DNA from: Fonticella tunisiensis | Lineage (GTDB): Bacteria; Bacillota; Clostridia; Clostridiales; Caloramatoraceae | Assembly: GCF_004364155.1 (NCBI RefSeq) | Contig: NZ_SOAZ01000004.1 | Location: 1-64,000, forward strand | Direction: 5' to 3' | DNA: 64,000 bases | Shown: piece by piece, positions 1 to 8,364 of the stretch | Numbering within the stretch: the stretch's first letter is position 1 | Layout of the letters: every line of letters begins with the position of its first letter | The notes under the pieces: generated by a model | Database searches by the model: none | Told to the model about the DNA's origin: nothing | The model's input: the letters and a program-made list of their open reading frames with translations, nothing else | Translations under genes and position numbers: made by a program

Positions 1-211
1 TTTAAAATTTTTAAATTGTTAGGCTTTTTTGGTGTGCCCTTTTTTGCTTCACCTACAAAAATCCGAATTTAGAATTCTTTCTTTGTTTAAAACTCACTGT
101 CTAAATTCCTGTTTTTTTAAAGAAGGCTAATTTTTCAGCTAAAATTTTAATGAGTTTTGCAATTGCCTATTTATATTTTTATTAATAGTTATTAGTTTTT
201 TATTAAAAGCT

Positions 212-982
212 TTATTTTGTCTCCTTAACGAAATTTAGCAGCTCGAGGATTTTATTCCTTAGAGACATAAATTCAGCCTCGTTTCGCCTCCTCCTGTGCT
301 TCAGGTTAATATCGATAACGTCTACAATACGTCCCGGTCTTGGGGACATAACTACAATCCTGTCGCTTAAATAAACAGCCTCTTCAACATCATGGGTGAT
401 CAATATCATGGTGTTTTTTCTCTCCTGCCATATTCTTAGCAGCTCATCCTGCATGCACATTCGTGTAAATGCATCCAGGGCTCCGAGAGGCTCGTCTAGA
501 AGCAATACCTTGGGATGGTTTACAAGGGCCCTTGCGATGGAGGCACGTTGTGCCATACCTCCTGACAGCTGATGGGGATAGGCTTTTTCAAATCCCTTTA
601 AACCTACCAGTTCGATGTAACTATCTATTTCATGCTTTCTTTCCTTATATACCTTTCTTGCTACAAGTCCTGAAGCGACATTATCATAAACGTTTAACCA
701 TGGAAAAAGAGTCGGGTCCTGGAATACAAGTCCACGCTCATATCCCGGTCCCTCTATCCTGGTACCATCGAGGGCAGCAATTCCACTGGTGGGTTTTTGA
801 AGCCCCGCAATTATTCTCAGCAGTGTGGATTTACCACATCCGCTGGGTCCTACAATGGATATAAATTCTCCTGGCTCAATTTGCAGGTTAATATTATCAA
901 GTGCAAGAATTTTATTGTTTTCATGATCTATAAACTCACAGCTTATTTCATTAAGAACTATCCTGCCTTCGTTTTTTACCAT
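212..982 (-). CDS. ABC transporter ATP-binding protein (nitrate/sulfonate/taurine type)
   Basis: ATPase of an SsuB/TauB/NrtD-like importer, energising uptake of a small anion or a related solute. Walker A GPSGCGKST lies near residue 46, signature LSGGMAQR near 140 and Walker B LLLDEP near 162, followed by the switch His in ITHDVEEA. I chose the ATG at 982 because AAAGGGGT sits 8 nt upstream of it; an in-frame ATG at 1003 is the alternative. The start overlaps the 3' end of the permease gene, so the two are translationally coupled. No substrate-binding protein is in view; it could lie beyond the left edge. The substrate cannot be told from the sequence. Confidence 0.9.
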   Translation of the reverse strand: MVKNEGRIVLNEISCEFIDHENNKILALDNINLQIEPGEFISIVGPSGCGKSTLLRIIAGLQKPTSGIAALDGTRIEGPGYERGLVFQDPTLFPWLNVYDNVASGLVARKVYKERKHEIDSYIELVGLKGFEKAYPHQLSGGMAQRASIARALVNHPKVLLLDEPLGALDAFTRMCMQDELLRIWQERKNTMILITHDVEEAVYLSDRIVVMSPRPGRIVDVIDINLKHRRRRNEAEFMSLRNKILELLNFVKETK

Positions 983-1926
983 TTTATAAGACCCCTTTGC
1001 CATATTAGTATCCTGTCCCTAACTTTAAACAGTAGGGTTATGATAGTAGAGAATAATAAGGACATAACTCCAAGGCTTGCATATACCTTTTTGTATTCTG
1101 CCCATCCTTGGGCCCAGTTGATATACCAGCCAAGACCAGCCTTAACTCCAAGCATTTCTGCTACAATTAAAGTTACAAAGGACGTGCCAAGTCCCATGAA
1201 CAAGCCTATAAATATATTCGGCAGGGCAGCAGGAAGTGCCACTCTAAATATCAAATATGGCTTACCTGCTCCAAGGGTTTGGGCCACTTCAAAATATGAC
1301 TTTTGAACATTAGCTATACCTGAGCTTGTCATAACCGTTACTGGGAACCATACAGATAGCCCAAGTATAAACACGCTGGCGGAAAAGCTTGTGGGGAAAA
1401 TGGTCATGGCAATTGGAATCCATGCAGTTGCAGGTATAGGGCCAATAATCTTTTGAAGTGGTCCAATCCAGTAGTTAAGCCTTTTGTTCCACCCTATCAT
1501 GGTACCGGTTATTAATCCTGAAAAAGCTCCTAATAAATAGCCTGCCACTAGCATTCGCAGTGAATAAAAGGTACTTATTAACAGCATTTTTCGATCGGTT
1601 ATTATAACATCAACAACCTGCCCTGGAGGAGGAAAATAAGGGAGAGGCAGTAGTGAAAGCTTTGAAGTAACAATTTCCCATAGTGATAAGAATAATATTG
1701 CAGCTGTTAGCAGTGGAGCTTTCTCCCTAAGCCACTGATTTAAGGTTTCGAATTTTAATGAAAGTACAATCGCTAATACGTAAAGTAATGAAATTACGCC
1801 AAATAACGGAATCCAGAATACAGTCCTGTATGCTGCCGACTTATCCGGCACCAGTTTGCTGATTATAACAGTTATAGTAATTGCCATCAAGGGCAAAAAT
1901 ATCTTAGTACTAATTTTTCCTTTCAT
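976..1926 (-). CDS. ABC transporter permease (SsuC/TauC-like, BPD_transp_1)
   Basis: Inner-membrane permease of 316 aa, longer than the usual 250-270 aa because two or three extra hydrophobic segments precede the core. The BPD-type core lies in the C-terminal two thirds. The cytoplasmic coupling loop is the stretch around ANVQKSYFEVAQTLGAGKPY, which matches the EAA-loop pattern that contacts the ATPase. The start is supported by GGAGGGGGCT just upstream of the ATG. It is the first gene of a two-gene unit with the ATPase. Family known: sulfonate/nitrate/taurine-type importers. Substrate is not inferable. Confidence 0.88.
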   Translation of the reverse strand: MKGKISTKIFLPLMAITITVIISKLVPDKSAAYRTVFWIPLFGVISLLYVLAIVLSLKFETLNQWLREKAPLLTAAILFLSLWEIVTSKLSLLPLPYFPPPGQVVDVIITDRKMLLISTFYSLRMLVAGYLLGAFSGLITGTMIGWNKRLNYWIGPLQKIIGPIPATAWIPIAMTIFPTSFSASVFILGLSVWFPVTVMTSSGIANVQKSYFEVAQTLGAGKPYLIFRVALPAALPNIFIGLFMGLGTSFVTLIVAEMLGVKAGLGWYINWAQGWAEYKKVYASLGVMSLLFSTIITLLFKVRDRILIWQRGLIKW

Positions 1927-2390
1927 TTAGCCCCCTCCAATGATTTTATTATATCTTCGATTTACCGGGTTTATATTTAAACAAAAGTCGGATTTACCCG
2001 ACTATTTTCATATCACTAAAATATTATTCCATTGAACAATAGTGAGTCCAAAAGCATGACAAAATATATAATAACTTATTACTAATGAAAAAACACTCAA
2101 TTCCTAGTATTCTGATATGAATTACAATATTATTTTATATGCGTCAGTCTCTATTGTCAATATTTTTCCAATACTGGTTTGTAAAACAATTCTGTGAAAA
2201 TAGTGGTACGAAGGAATTTTGGCTTAAAAACGAGAAAAGCTAATTCTAGAGTGTCCAATTTACCGAGAAAAGCTCACTGAAAGAAATGATTAATAAAAAA
2301 GAACCATCTACAGAAGAACCTTTTATTTTATACAGTAAAACTCTAAGATTTACGGAATAAATAGATCTTTTCATGTTTTTGGCAACTACA
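1927..2390. other. Non-coding region upstream of the ABC permease
   Basis: About 460 bases with no credible gene on either strand. A short palindrome AGTCGG-ATTTAC-CCGACT lies at about 1986-2003, within 80 bp of the permease start, and could be an operator. The rest is AT-rich with stop codons in every frame. The palindromic element at 2391-2582 follows. Confidence 0.4.
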
Positions 2391-2582
2391 ATTTCAAGCA
2401 GTTAGCTTCCGCAAAATTTCCAGTTTATCATTGACAATGAGCCTCTGTGAGCATGATTTGATGTCAGGGGGATGCCCCAGAAATCCTGTGACATCGCCCC
2501 TGAAAGGCTATCATACTCACTACTCATTGTAAATGATTTGCTACGCTAAACTGGAAATTTTTAAGTTCCGCAATGCTTGAAA
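2391..2582. repeat. Imperfect inverted-repeat element (~190 bp)
   Basis: Nested inverted repeats enclose this stretch. Outer arms TTTCAAGCA (2391-2399) and TGCTTGAAA (2574-2582) pair. A perfect 15-bp pair lies inside them (2413-2427 with 2547-2561), then an ACAATGAG/CTCATTGT pair. The centre holds GATGTCA/TGACATC and a run of pairable G and C near 2466-2500. It contains no coding sequence. It may be a non-autonomous mobile element or a structured RNA; I cannot tell which. Confidence 0.55.
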
Positions 2583-2623
2583 GCATAACTTCCGAAAACA
2601 CTTTTTCATATTCGAGTATTCAA

Positions 2624-3427
2624 TTAACCTCCCTGGGAAGTATAATTAACACTACCTTTTTTCCACATTATTAAGCTAATTATACTCATAAAAATTACCC
2701 AAAATATTTGAAACCCTATACTATCTAGTAACTGTTCATTTGTTAATTTACCTTGAAGAACCGATATTGGTGTATAATAAATATATTGGAACGGTAATAT
2801 AACACTTATCTTTTTTATAAATGAGGGGAATATAGCTATTGGAAGAATTTCTCCTGAAAATATTTTTATCATATTCCAAACATTATCTCGAAGCGTTAAA
2901 ACATTTTCTACCCAAAAAGTTAATGTTCCAACAATAAAAAATAAATTAAACATTATCATAAATCCCAAAAATGAAGATAATATAAACAATGATATATTAT
3001 ATATATATAATGTTATTTTTAGCCAAGGTAATATTGTAATATTTGCAAAAATTAGAAATAATATTCCAAATATAATATTCCAAAGAAAAAGAACTATCTT
3101 CCTGTAGCATAAATAAAATGGATAAAATAGTGGCTTAGATAAATATAAATTTAAATTTCCTTGGTTAATATCATTCCACTCTTCATATGTTATGATACCT
3201 ACTGGCATAATTGCAGACTGCACAATTGTAAGTATCAAATAATATTCTATCATATCATTGAATGAATAATTACCTATTTGTGAATTGTATGAGTATACAA
3301 ATTTCCATAAAAAGTAGATTAGTAGGAATTGCATTGGCAAATATATTATTTGTCCAATGAAATTTAAAAAGTATTCCTTGGTTTTTTCAAATTCAACCTT
3401 AGCGATCCTTAAATATTTTATTATCAC
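2624..3427 (-). CDS. ABC-2 type transporter permease (COG3694-like)
   Basis: Second membrane subunit of an ABC-2 exporter, about 267 aa with around six hydrophobic segments. The GTG at 3427 is the preferred start: GGGGGAT lies 6 nt upstream, it begins 4 bp after the stop of the preceding permease gene, and the length then matches the family. Upstream in-frame ATGs (for example 3478) would overlap that gene by nearly 50 bp. Together with the next two genes it forms the COG4586/COG4587/COG3694 set, known as a multidrug or viologen-type exporter group. Base composition is much more AT-rich than the flanking genes. Confidence 0.78.
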   Translation of the reverse strand: MIIKYLRIAKVEFEKTKEYFLNFIGQIIYLPMQFLLIYFLWKFVYSYNSQIGNYSFNDMIEYYLILTIVQSAIMPVGIITYEEWNDINQGNLNLYLSKPLFYPFYLCYRKIVLFLWNIIFGILFLIFANITILPWLKITLYIYNISLFILSSFLGFMIMFNLFFIVGTLTFWVENVLTLRDNVWNMIKIFSGEILPIAIFPSFIKKISVILPFQYIYYTPISVLQGKLTNEQLLDSIGFQIFWVIFMSIISLIMWKKGSVNYTSQGG

Positions 3428-3431
3428 AATC

Positions 3432-4226
3432 TTATCCCCCATTCGATTCATACCTTTTAATACCATATCTCCAAACACTTACAAACACTGAGAAAACAAT
3501 CACTAAGTATATTAATAATTTAAATACAAATACTAACGTCATCTCTTGTTTTTCAAGCAAAAAAACAGTAGGGTAATAAGAAACAAATGCTACCGGTATG
3601 ACATACGTAAGTAATAATTGTATTTTTTGTGGAAATATAGTTAGTGGATATTGTTTAAACCCTGTTAGCTGCATTATTAATTCCCTAACAACTTCTAGTC
3701 TTCCCACCCAGAAACATAGAAAAGTTAAAATTCCATATATAAAATTTGTGATTAAAACCCCAATTACTAAAACAGTTAAACTGATAAGTATGGAAAGAAA
3801 TGATACACTAATTTTATATTTCAGTAATATTAATATAATTAGTAATATACTCATTATAATCTGCTCTAAGAAATATATTATTGAAACTTGTTCAAATAAA
3901 ACTGCTATTAAAGTATTAATAGGACGACACAAATATTTATCTAACTGACCCTCGATAATTTTGCTTGGTAAATCTCTGAATCCGAAGAATATCCCCCCCA
4001 AACCTTCTCCTAAAAATATTATTGAAGTATATAATGCTAACTCTGAAAATTGCCATCCATTAAAAATAGGAATTATACTAAGTAATGTATACCAAAATAT
4101 GAAAATAAAACTAAAATTAAAAAGTAAATGTACCAAAAGCATTGCAAATTCAAATCTAAATACATATACTTGATTAAATGAAATAACAATAAACCTTTTA
4201 AACAGTCTTATATATTTTTTAATCAT
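3432..4226 (-). CDS. ABC-2 type transporter permease (COG4587-like)
   Basis: First membrane subunit of the ABC-2 exporter, 264 aa from the ATG at 4226, which has AAAGGAG 5 nt upstream. The protein has about six hydrophobic helices and almost no soluble domain. The start overlaps the stop of the ATPase gene by 8 bp, indicating translational coupling. Two different permeases imply a heterodimeric membrane channel. Very low GC and heavy ATA/AAT codon use set this operon apart from its neighbours and suggest it was acquired. Confidence 0.8.
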   Translation of the reverse strand: MIKKYIRLFKRFIVISFNQVYVFRFEFAMLLVHLLFNFSFIFIFWYTLLSIIPIFNGWQFSELALYTSIIFLGEGLGGIFFGFRDLPSKIIEGQLDKYLCRPINTLIAVLFEQVSIIYFLEQIIMSILLIILILLKYKISVSFLSILISLTVLVIGVLITNFIYGILTFLCFWVGRLEVVRELIMQLTGFKQYPLTIFPQKIQLLLTYVIPVAFVSYYPTVFLLEKQEMTLVFVFKLLIYLVIVFSVFVSVWRYGIKRYESNGG

Positions 4227-5193
4227 GTTCGCTCCTTTCATAAATACCATTTAATATATCTTCTAAACTAATTGTATTGATATTGATATCAAGTATATCA
4301 TTTTCATGTAATACAAAGTCAATAAATTCATTTAACTTATCTTTTTTTACTCTTATCTTTGATTTGTATTCCTCTTTGCTTATAAGATTATACTCATTAC
4401 AAGTTATTAGATTGTTTGCATCAAAACTATTTGTATGAGTTATTTCAACAATCTTAAACTTATCCCTTTCTTTTATTGTATTTATATCTCCGTCATATAT
4501 TATTTTTCCTTTGTCTATTATTATGATCCTCTTACAAAATCTATCAATATCAGATATATCATGAGTTGTAAGAAATATAGTAGTTTTGAAATTTTGGTTT
4601 AGATACCTAAAAAATTCTAATATTTCCTGCTTTGATATTATATCTAATCCCAAAGTTGGTTCATCTAAAAATATCACTTTTGGATTATGCAAAATAGATG
4701 CAACTATTTCGCACTTCATTCGCTGTCCTAAAGACAGTTTCCTTACTGGAATGTGAAGAAGAGAACTTAAATTTAATTTTCCGCTTAAATAATCTAATCT
4801 ATCTTTAAATTCATTATTATCCAGTTCGTATACATCTTTATAAAATTTTAGTGATTCAATAACAGGAATATCATAAAATAATATGGATCTTTGTCCCATT
4901 AAAACACTTATTTTTTTTGTATACTCTCGCCTTTCCTTATATGGTATATATCCCAAAACTGTTATTTCTCCATTTGTAGGGGTTAATATACCTGAAAGCA
5001 TCTTTATTGTTGTAGTCTTACCTGCCCCATTTAAGCCTACAAATCCAACAATTTCTCCCTCTTCAATGTTAAAACTAATATTATTTACTGCATATACTTC
5101 TGTATACGGTTTGATAATTATATTTTTTAAACTCCTTTTATAAGTTTTTTTAGGTACTTTATAGGTTTTTGAAACACAACTTACTTTAATCAT
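4219..5193 (-). CDS. ABC-2 exporter ATP-binding protein (COG4586-like)
   Basis: ATPase subunit of the two-permease exporter, 324 aa. Walker A GLNGAGKTTT falls near residue 55, the signature LSLGQRMK near 157, Walker B VIFLDEPTLG near 177 and the switch His in TTHD near 210; a roughly 80-residue C-terminal extension follows, as in COG4586 proteins. I chose the ATG at 5193 because AAGGAG is 9 nt upstream. An ATG at 5253 would add 20 residues but has a badly placed Shine-Dalgarno. It heads the operon with the two permeases. The exported substrate is unknown. Confidence 0.85.
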   Translation of the reverse strand: MIKVSCVSKTYKVPKKTYKRSLKNIIIKPYTEVYAVNNISFNIEEGEIVGFVGLNGAGKTTTIKMLSGILTPTNGEITVLGYIPYKERREYTKKISVLMGQRSILFYDIPVIESLKFYKDVYELDNNEFKDRLDYLSGKLNLSSLLHIPVRKLSLGQRMKCEIVASILHNPKVIFLDEPTLGLDIISKQEILEFFRYLNQNFKTTIFLTTHDISDIDRFCKRIIIIDKGKIIYDGDINTIKERDKFKIVEITHTNSFDANNLITCNEYNLISKEEYKSKIRVKKDKLNEFIDFVLHENDILDININTISLEDILNGIYERSEHD

Positions 5194-5313
5194 GAGGTTC
5201 ATCTCCTTACACGAATCTGTACTGTCTTTCCTCTCAATGTCTAATTTTTCCATATCCTTATATAGTTTACCATATTTTTCATATGAAGGGAAGAGATCTT
5301 TGTTATAATGTCA

Positions 5314-5361
5314 TCAATCAATTACATTAACAGATGTTACCTCTATATAATCTAAAGTCAT
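5314..5361 (-). CDS. Possible 15-residue peptide upstream of the ABC-2 exporter
   Basis: A very short reading frame (MTLDYIEVTSVNVID) is preceded by a near-ideal Shine-Dalgarno, AAAAAGGAGGT, with 6-7 nt spacing. It lies about 120 bp upstream of the exporter ATPase on the same strand. It could be a leader peptide, the surviving start of a decayed gene, or an accident of AT-rich DNA. The Shine-Dalgarno is the only positive evidence. Confidence 0.25.
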   Translation of the reverse strand: MTLDYIEVTSVNVID

Positions 5362-5527
5362 TTTGATACCTCCTTTTTGGTTGTGTTTGCAAGATAATCA
5401 TATATCCTTTCATGAGAACATCATAAACAAAAATCAAAAATATGTTATATTTTAACAAATTTATTTACCAATTATATCCTACATAAAAAATTAACCTATA
5501 TAGAAACTATTACTGGAGGTGTTTTCA

Positions 5528-6142
5528 TTGAAAAAGAAGATATCAATTTTAGCTATACTTTTTATGATGATATCCTCAACGGTATTTGCCCAGTCAGGCA
5601 CATATACTGTTCAGCGAGGGGACACAATGTGGAAAATAGCCGTAAGGTATCAGATAGGAGTTAGCGAATTAATTCAGGCAAACCCTCAGATAAAAAACCC
5701 AAACCTCATATATCCTGGACAGAAGATCAATATCCCAAGCATCGATGACGTAAAAGCCCTTGAAAATGAAGTGATAAGGCTTACAAACATAGAAAGAGCA
5801 AAGGCAGGTCTTCCTGCACTTAAGGCAAACTGGGAGCTTTCAAGGGTTGCAAGGTATAAGTCTCAGGACATGGTTAATAAAAATTACTTCTCCCACCAAT
5901 CTCCAACCTATGGTTCACCGTTCCAGATGATGGAGAACTTTGGAATAAGGTTCACAGCCGCGGGGGAAAACATTGCCTATGGACAGAGAAGCCCTGAGGA
6001 AGTTGTAAGGGCCTGGATGAATTCACCGGGACACAGGGCAAATATACTGAGCAGAAGCTATACTGAAATAGGTGTAGGTGTTGCAAAGAAGAGCAATGGA
6101 ACGCTTTATTGGACACAGATGTTTATTAGACCTTCGAGATAG
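5528..6142 (+). CDS. Secreted LysM-CAP domain protein (YkwD-like)
   Basis: Exported wall-associated protein of 204 aa. From the TTG at 5528 (GGAGGT 7 nt upstream) it begins with a Lys-rich n-region and hydrophobic core ending at VFAQ, a signal peptide. A LysM domain (YTVQRGDTMWKIA to INIP) covers about residues 26-70 and binds peptidoglycan. A CAP/SCP domain (residues about 80-204) carries the conserved features SHQSP, GENIAYG and WMNSPGHRANIL. The first in-frame GTG (5519) overlaps the ribosome site and is unlikely. The function of bacterial CAP proteins is not settled. A close paralogue follows. Confidence 0.9.
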   Translation: MKKKISILAILFMMISSTVFAQSGTYTVQRGDTMWKIAVRYQIGVSELIQANPQIKNPNLIYPGQKINIPSIDDVKALENEVIRLTNIERAKAGLPALKANWELSRVARYKSQDMVNKNYFSHQSPTYGSPFQMMENFGIRFTAAGENIAYGQRSPEEVVRAWMNSPGHRANILSRSYTEIGVGVAKKSNGTLYWTQMFIRPSR

Positions 6143-6300
6143 TAATGGGCCTCCATAAAGGGGGCTTATTTATTTTCCACTCACTTCATAATCATTAATA
6201 TATTAACTTCTCTGAAAAAACTTTAACTATATGCTAAAAATATATGATTATAAAATATCTTCTTTTATGAACACTATATATTAGTGAGGTGATCAACAAT

Positions 6301-6921
6301 ATGAAAAAGAAGATATTAGTCATTGCATTTTCTTTTATGATGGTGTCTGCAACAGTATTTGCACAGCCCTTTAACTATACAATAAAACCTGGAGACTGCA
6401 TATGGGATATAGCAGATAAGTATGGATGTCGTCCCGGGGATATTATAAAATTAAATCCCCAAATGACAAATCCAAGACTTGTAAAGCCTGGACAGAATGT
6501 ATCGGTTCCGAGTCCGTCAGACACTGCAAATGCCTATGAAAAAGAGGTTATAAGGCTTACCAATATTGAAAGGTCAAAGGCAGGGCTTCCTGCTCTAAAG
6601 GAAAACGCCCAGCTTTCAAAGGTTGCAAGGCTTAAATCACAGGATATGGCAAATAAGGGATACTTCTCTCACCAGTCACCAACCTATGGTTCCCCATTCC
6701 AGATGATGCAGAGCTTTGGCCTTAGATTTTCATCTGCAGGCGAAAATATAGCCTATGGACAAAGAACTCCCGAGGAAGTTGTAAGAGCATGGATGAACTC
6801 ACCGGGACACAGGGCAAATATACTGAGCAGAAGCTATACAGAAATAGGCGTTGGGCTTGCAAGGAATAAAAATGGCACACCATACTGGACACAGATGTTC
6901 ATGCAGCCAACAAATAGATAG
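6301..6921 (+). CDS. Secreted LysM-CAP domain protein, paralogue of the upstream gene
   Basis: Second copy of the LysM-CAP architecture, 206 aa. The ATG at 6301 follows GAGGTG. The signal peptide ends near VFAQ, the LysM domain starts at YTIKPGDCIWDIA, and the CAP domain again holds SHQSP, GENIAYG and SPGHRANIL. The CAP halves of the two proteins are nearly identical (runs such as EEVVRAWMNSPGHRANIL are shared) while the LysM parts have drifted. That is the pattern of a tandem duplication with divergent wall-binding halves. About 160 bp separate the copies, so each may have its own promoter. Confidence 0.9.
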   Translation: MKKKILVIAFSFMMVSATVFAQPFNYTIKPGDCIWDIADKYGCRPGDIIKLNPQMTNPRLVKPGQNVSVPSPSDTANAYEKEVIRLTNIERSKAGLPALKENAQLSKVARLKSQDMANKGYFSHQSPTYGSPFQMMQSFGLRFSSAGENIAYGQRTPEEVVRAWMNSPGHRANILSRSYTEIGVGLARNKNGTPYWTQMFMQPTNR

Positions 6922-7026
6922 AAACTCAAGGCATGCAAAATATTTTATTGCATGCCTAATTGCTGTAAACATTTGTCGCAAAATGCAATATTATATATTA
7001 AGATGTCCTTTGGAGGGGGTGTATTT

Positions 7027-7164
7027 ATGAAGAGAAATTATGTACGTCCCTTTGTTTATGGAATGCCCCTTATATTTTTAGGGTTTGCCTATATTGTTAA
7101 ACTATTTTTAAATTTATTTTTTAAGTCCATATATTTTGTTTTCCATGATTTTTTTAAAAACTAG
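7027..7164 (+). CDS. Small hydrophobic protein (45 aa)
   Basis: Starts at the ATG at 7027 after TGGAGGGGGTG. It is a short protein with a basic N-terminus (MKRNYVRPF) and one or two hydrophobic stretches rich in Phe and Leu, probably a small membrane protein. No family is recognised. The strong ribosome-binding site is the main reason to believe it is expressed. A 12-bp hairpin (7226-7255) follows. Confidence 0.5.
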   Translation: MKRNYVRPFVYGMPLIFLGFAYIVKLFLNLFFKSIYFVFHDFFKN

Positions 7165-7225
7165 GTTGGGGTTTAATATAATATATTTTTTTAACATAGC
7201 TGTGGTTGTACTTATGTAAACAAGG

Positions 7226-7255
7226 GTAGATAAAAAATATGAGTTTTTTATCTAC
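7226..7255 (+). terminator. AT-rich hairpin downstream of the small protein gene
   Basis: Perfect 12-bp stem GTAGATAAAAAA / TTTTTTATCTAC with a 6-nt loop. There is no clean U-run after it, so termination is only likely. Confidence 0.4.
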
Positions 7256-7301
7256 TCATATTTATATTAAAACTACACAAAATAATTTAGGAGGTGATTA
7301 A

Positions 7302-7751
7302 ATGGAAAACGTAAAGCTGTCAAATTCCCAGCTTCACTCGACGATAAGATCATTTTTAATGGAGCATAACCAGGGGTCCCTTGCAACCACAATAAATAAT
7401 ATTCCTCGCTCAAGCCCTGTAATGTTCTTCCTTGGAAAGGATTTAGATGTTTATATAATTTCTGCCGGGGGAGAAAAGTTTAAAGCCATAGAACAGAATC
7501 CAAACGTATGTCTTTTAGTTACTACGGAATATCTCGATTACAGAAGAATAAAGGGCGTGCAGATATTTGGAAGGGCAAAAACAGGCTATAAAGGAGAGCA
7601 GGTTTATAACGAAGCGAGGGAATACATAAACGATAAGCATTTGCTGGATAATGAGGACGTTAAAATAATAAAGATTTCCCCCGTTGAAATTGTGTATCTC
7701 GATTCTACAAAGACAGGAGATAGGACAAAACAGATACTGCAGGTGCAATAA
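7302..7751 (+). CDS. Pyridoxamine 5'-phosphate oxidase-fold (flavin-binding) protein
   Basis: 149-aa single-domain protein of the PPOX/split-barrel flavin reductase superfamily. Typical elements are GSLATTINNIPRSSPVMF near residue 27, where the first strands bind the flavin phosphate, then LDVYIISAGGEKFKAIEQNPNVCLLV, and an IFGRA strand near 87. Such proteins use FMN, F420 or heme; the substrate cannot be read here. GGAGGTG lies before the ATG at 7302. It is convergent with the BFD-like gene. True PdxH is longer, so a PdxH role is unlikely. Confidence 0.8.
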   Translation: MENVKLSNSQLHSTIRSFLMEHNQGSLATTINNIPRSSPVMFFLGKDLDVYIISAGGEKFKAIEQNPNVCLLVTTEYLDYRRIKGVQIFGRAKTGYKGEQVYNEAREYINDKHLLDNEDVKIIKISPVEIVYLDSTKTGDRTKQILQVQ

Positions 7752-7753
7752 AT

Positions 7754-7777
7754 AAAGGGCACTCCTTACGGAATGCC
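7754..7777. terminator. Hairpin between convergent genes
   Basis: GGGCACTCC-TTAC-GGAATGCCC forms a nearly complete stem between the PPOX and BFD-like genes. It could terminate from either side; the U-run is weak. Confidence 0.5.
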
Positions 7778-7789
7778 CCTATTAATAAC

Positions 7790-8011
7790 TTATTTCCATG
7801 TTTCGCCATACTGCTTAAGAAGCTCTTCAATTTTTGGTGTGCATCTCCTTCCACCGCAGCCGCCAGAGCCGGCACCTGTAGCTTCCTGAACTTCCTTTAC
7901 ACTTCTGGCGCCTTTTCTTATTGCCTGCTTTATCTTTGCTTTTGGTATTGCCTTACATAGGCACACCTTTGTTATCTTATCTAAAATTTCCTGATTCAAG
8001 TTCTGTTCCAT
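7790..8011 (-). CDS. BFD-like [2Fe-2S]-binding protein
   Basis: Small protein of 73 aa with the BFD pattern: a CLC pair near residue 17, then CGGRRC about 35 residues later. Four Cys in this spacing bind a [2Fe-2S] cluster, as in bacterioferritin-associated ferredoxin and the central domain of NirB-type reductases. I place the start at the ATG at 8011; a TTG at 8023 would add four residues. It sits opposite the Crp/Fnr gene. A free-standing BFD domain near sulfite-reductase genes suggests an electron-transfer or iron-handling role, which is inference. Confidence 0.75.
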   Translation of the reverse strand: MEQNLNQEILDKITKVCLCKAIPKAKIKQAIRKGARSVKEVQEATGAGSGGCGGRRCTPKIEELLKQYGETWK

Positions 8012-8060
8012 CTGTATCACCAATCCCCAATTTCTATAGTAATATTTTCTCTTCTCAAGT

Positions 8061-8167
8061 GCCTTGGAACACTCCGAAAACCAAGTAACTTCATGGAGCT
8101 ATACAACATAATCAAATACATTATAGCCCATTACGAAGCGGGTGCTTTTTGGAATGTTTCCAAGGGC
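8061..8167. repeat. Palindromic intergenic element
   Basis: Imperfect inverted repeat. The left arm GCCTTGGAACACTCCGAAAA (8061-8080) pairs with TTTTGGAATGTTTCCAAGGGC (8147-8167). Inner pairs (CTTCATGG-GCT with AGCCCATTACGAAG) extend the fold. It occupies the gap between the BFD-like and Crp/Fnr genes. It may be a mobile palindromic unit or a structured RNA. Confidence 0.5.
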
Positions 8168-8204
8168 ATCTATATCTATTATAACTGAAAATCAAATAAA
8201 AGAA

Positions 8205-8228
8205 AATAATTATCACATGATAATTATT
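8205..8228. promoter_or_regulatory. Palindromic operator candidate upstream of the Crp/Fnr gene
   Basis: AATAATTATCA-CA-TGATAATTATT is an almost perfect 24-bp palindrome. It lies 140-160 bp upstream of the Crp/Fnr gene. Symmetric sites of this kind bind dimeric regulators, so autoregulation is plausible. Confidence 0.45.
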
Positions 8229-8364
8229 CCACAATTATTTTATCATATCTCTGAATTGTATTATAATATTATTGACAGAATAGAAGTAAAGTAGAACATG
8301 GATGAGACTATATGGTGGAGATTTGGGAAACTGCCGGATAAAATAGTGATTTAAATCCGAAAGG

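Noticed and set aside
469-1306. Plus-strand frames over the first ABC operon
   Set aside because: They lie opposite clear ABC ATPase and permease genes and have no recognisable domains.
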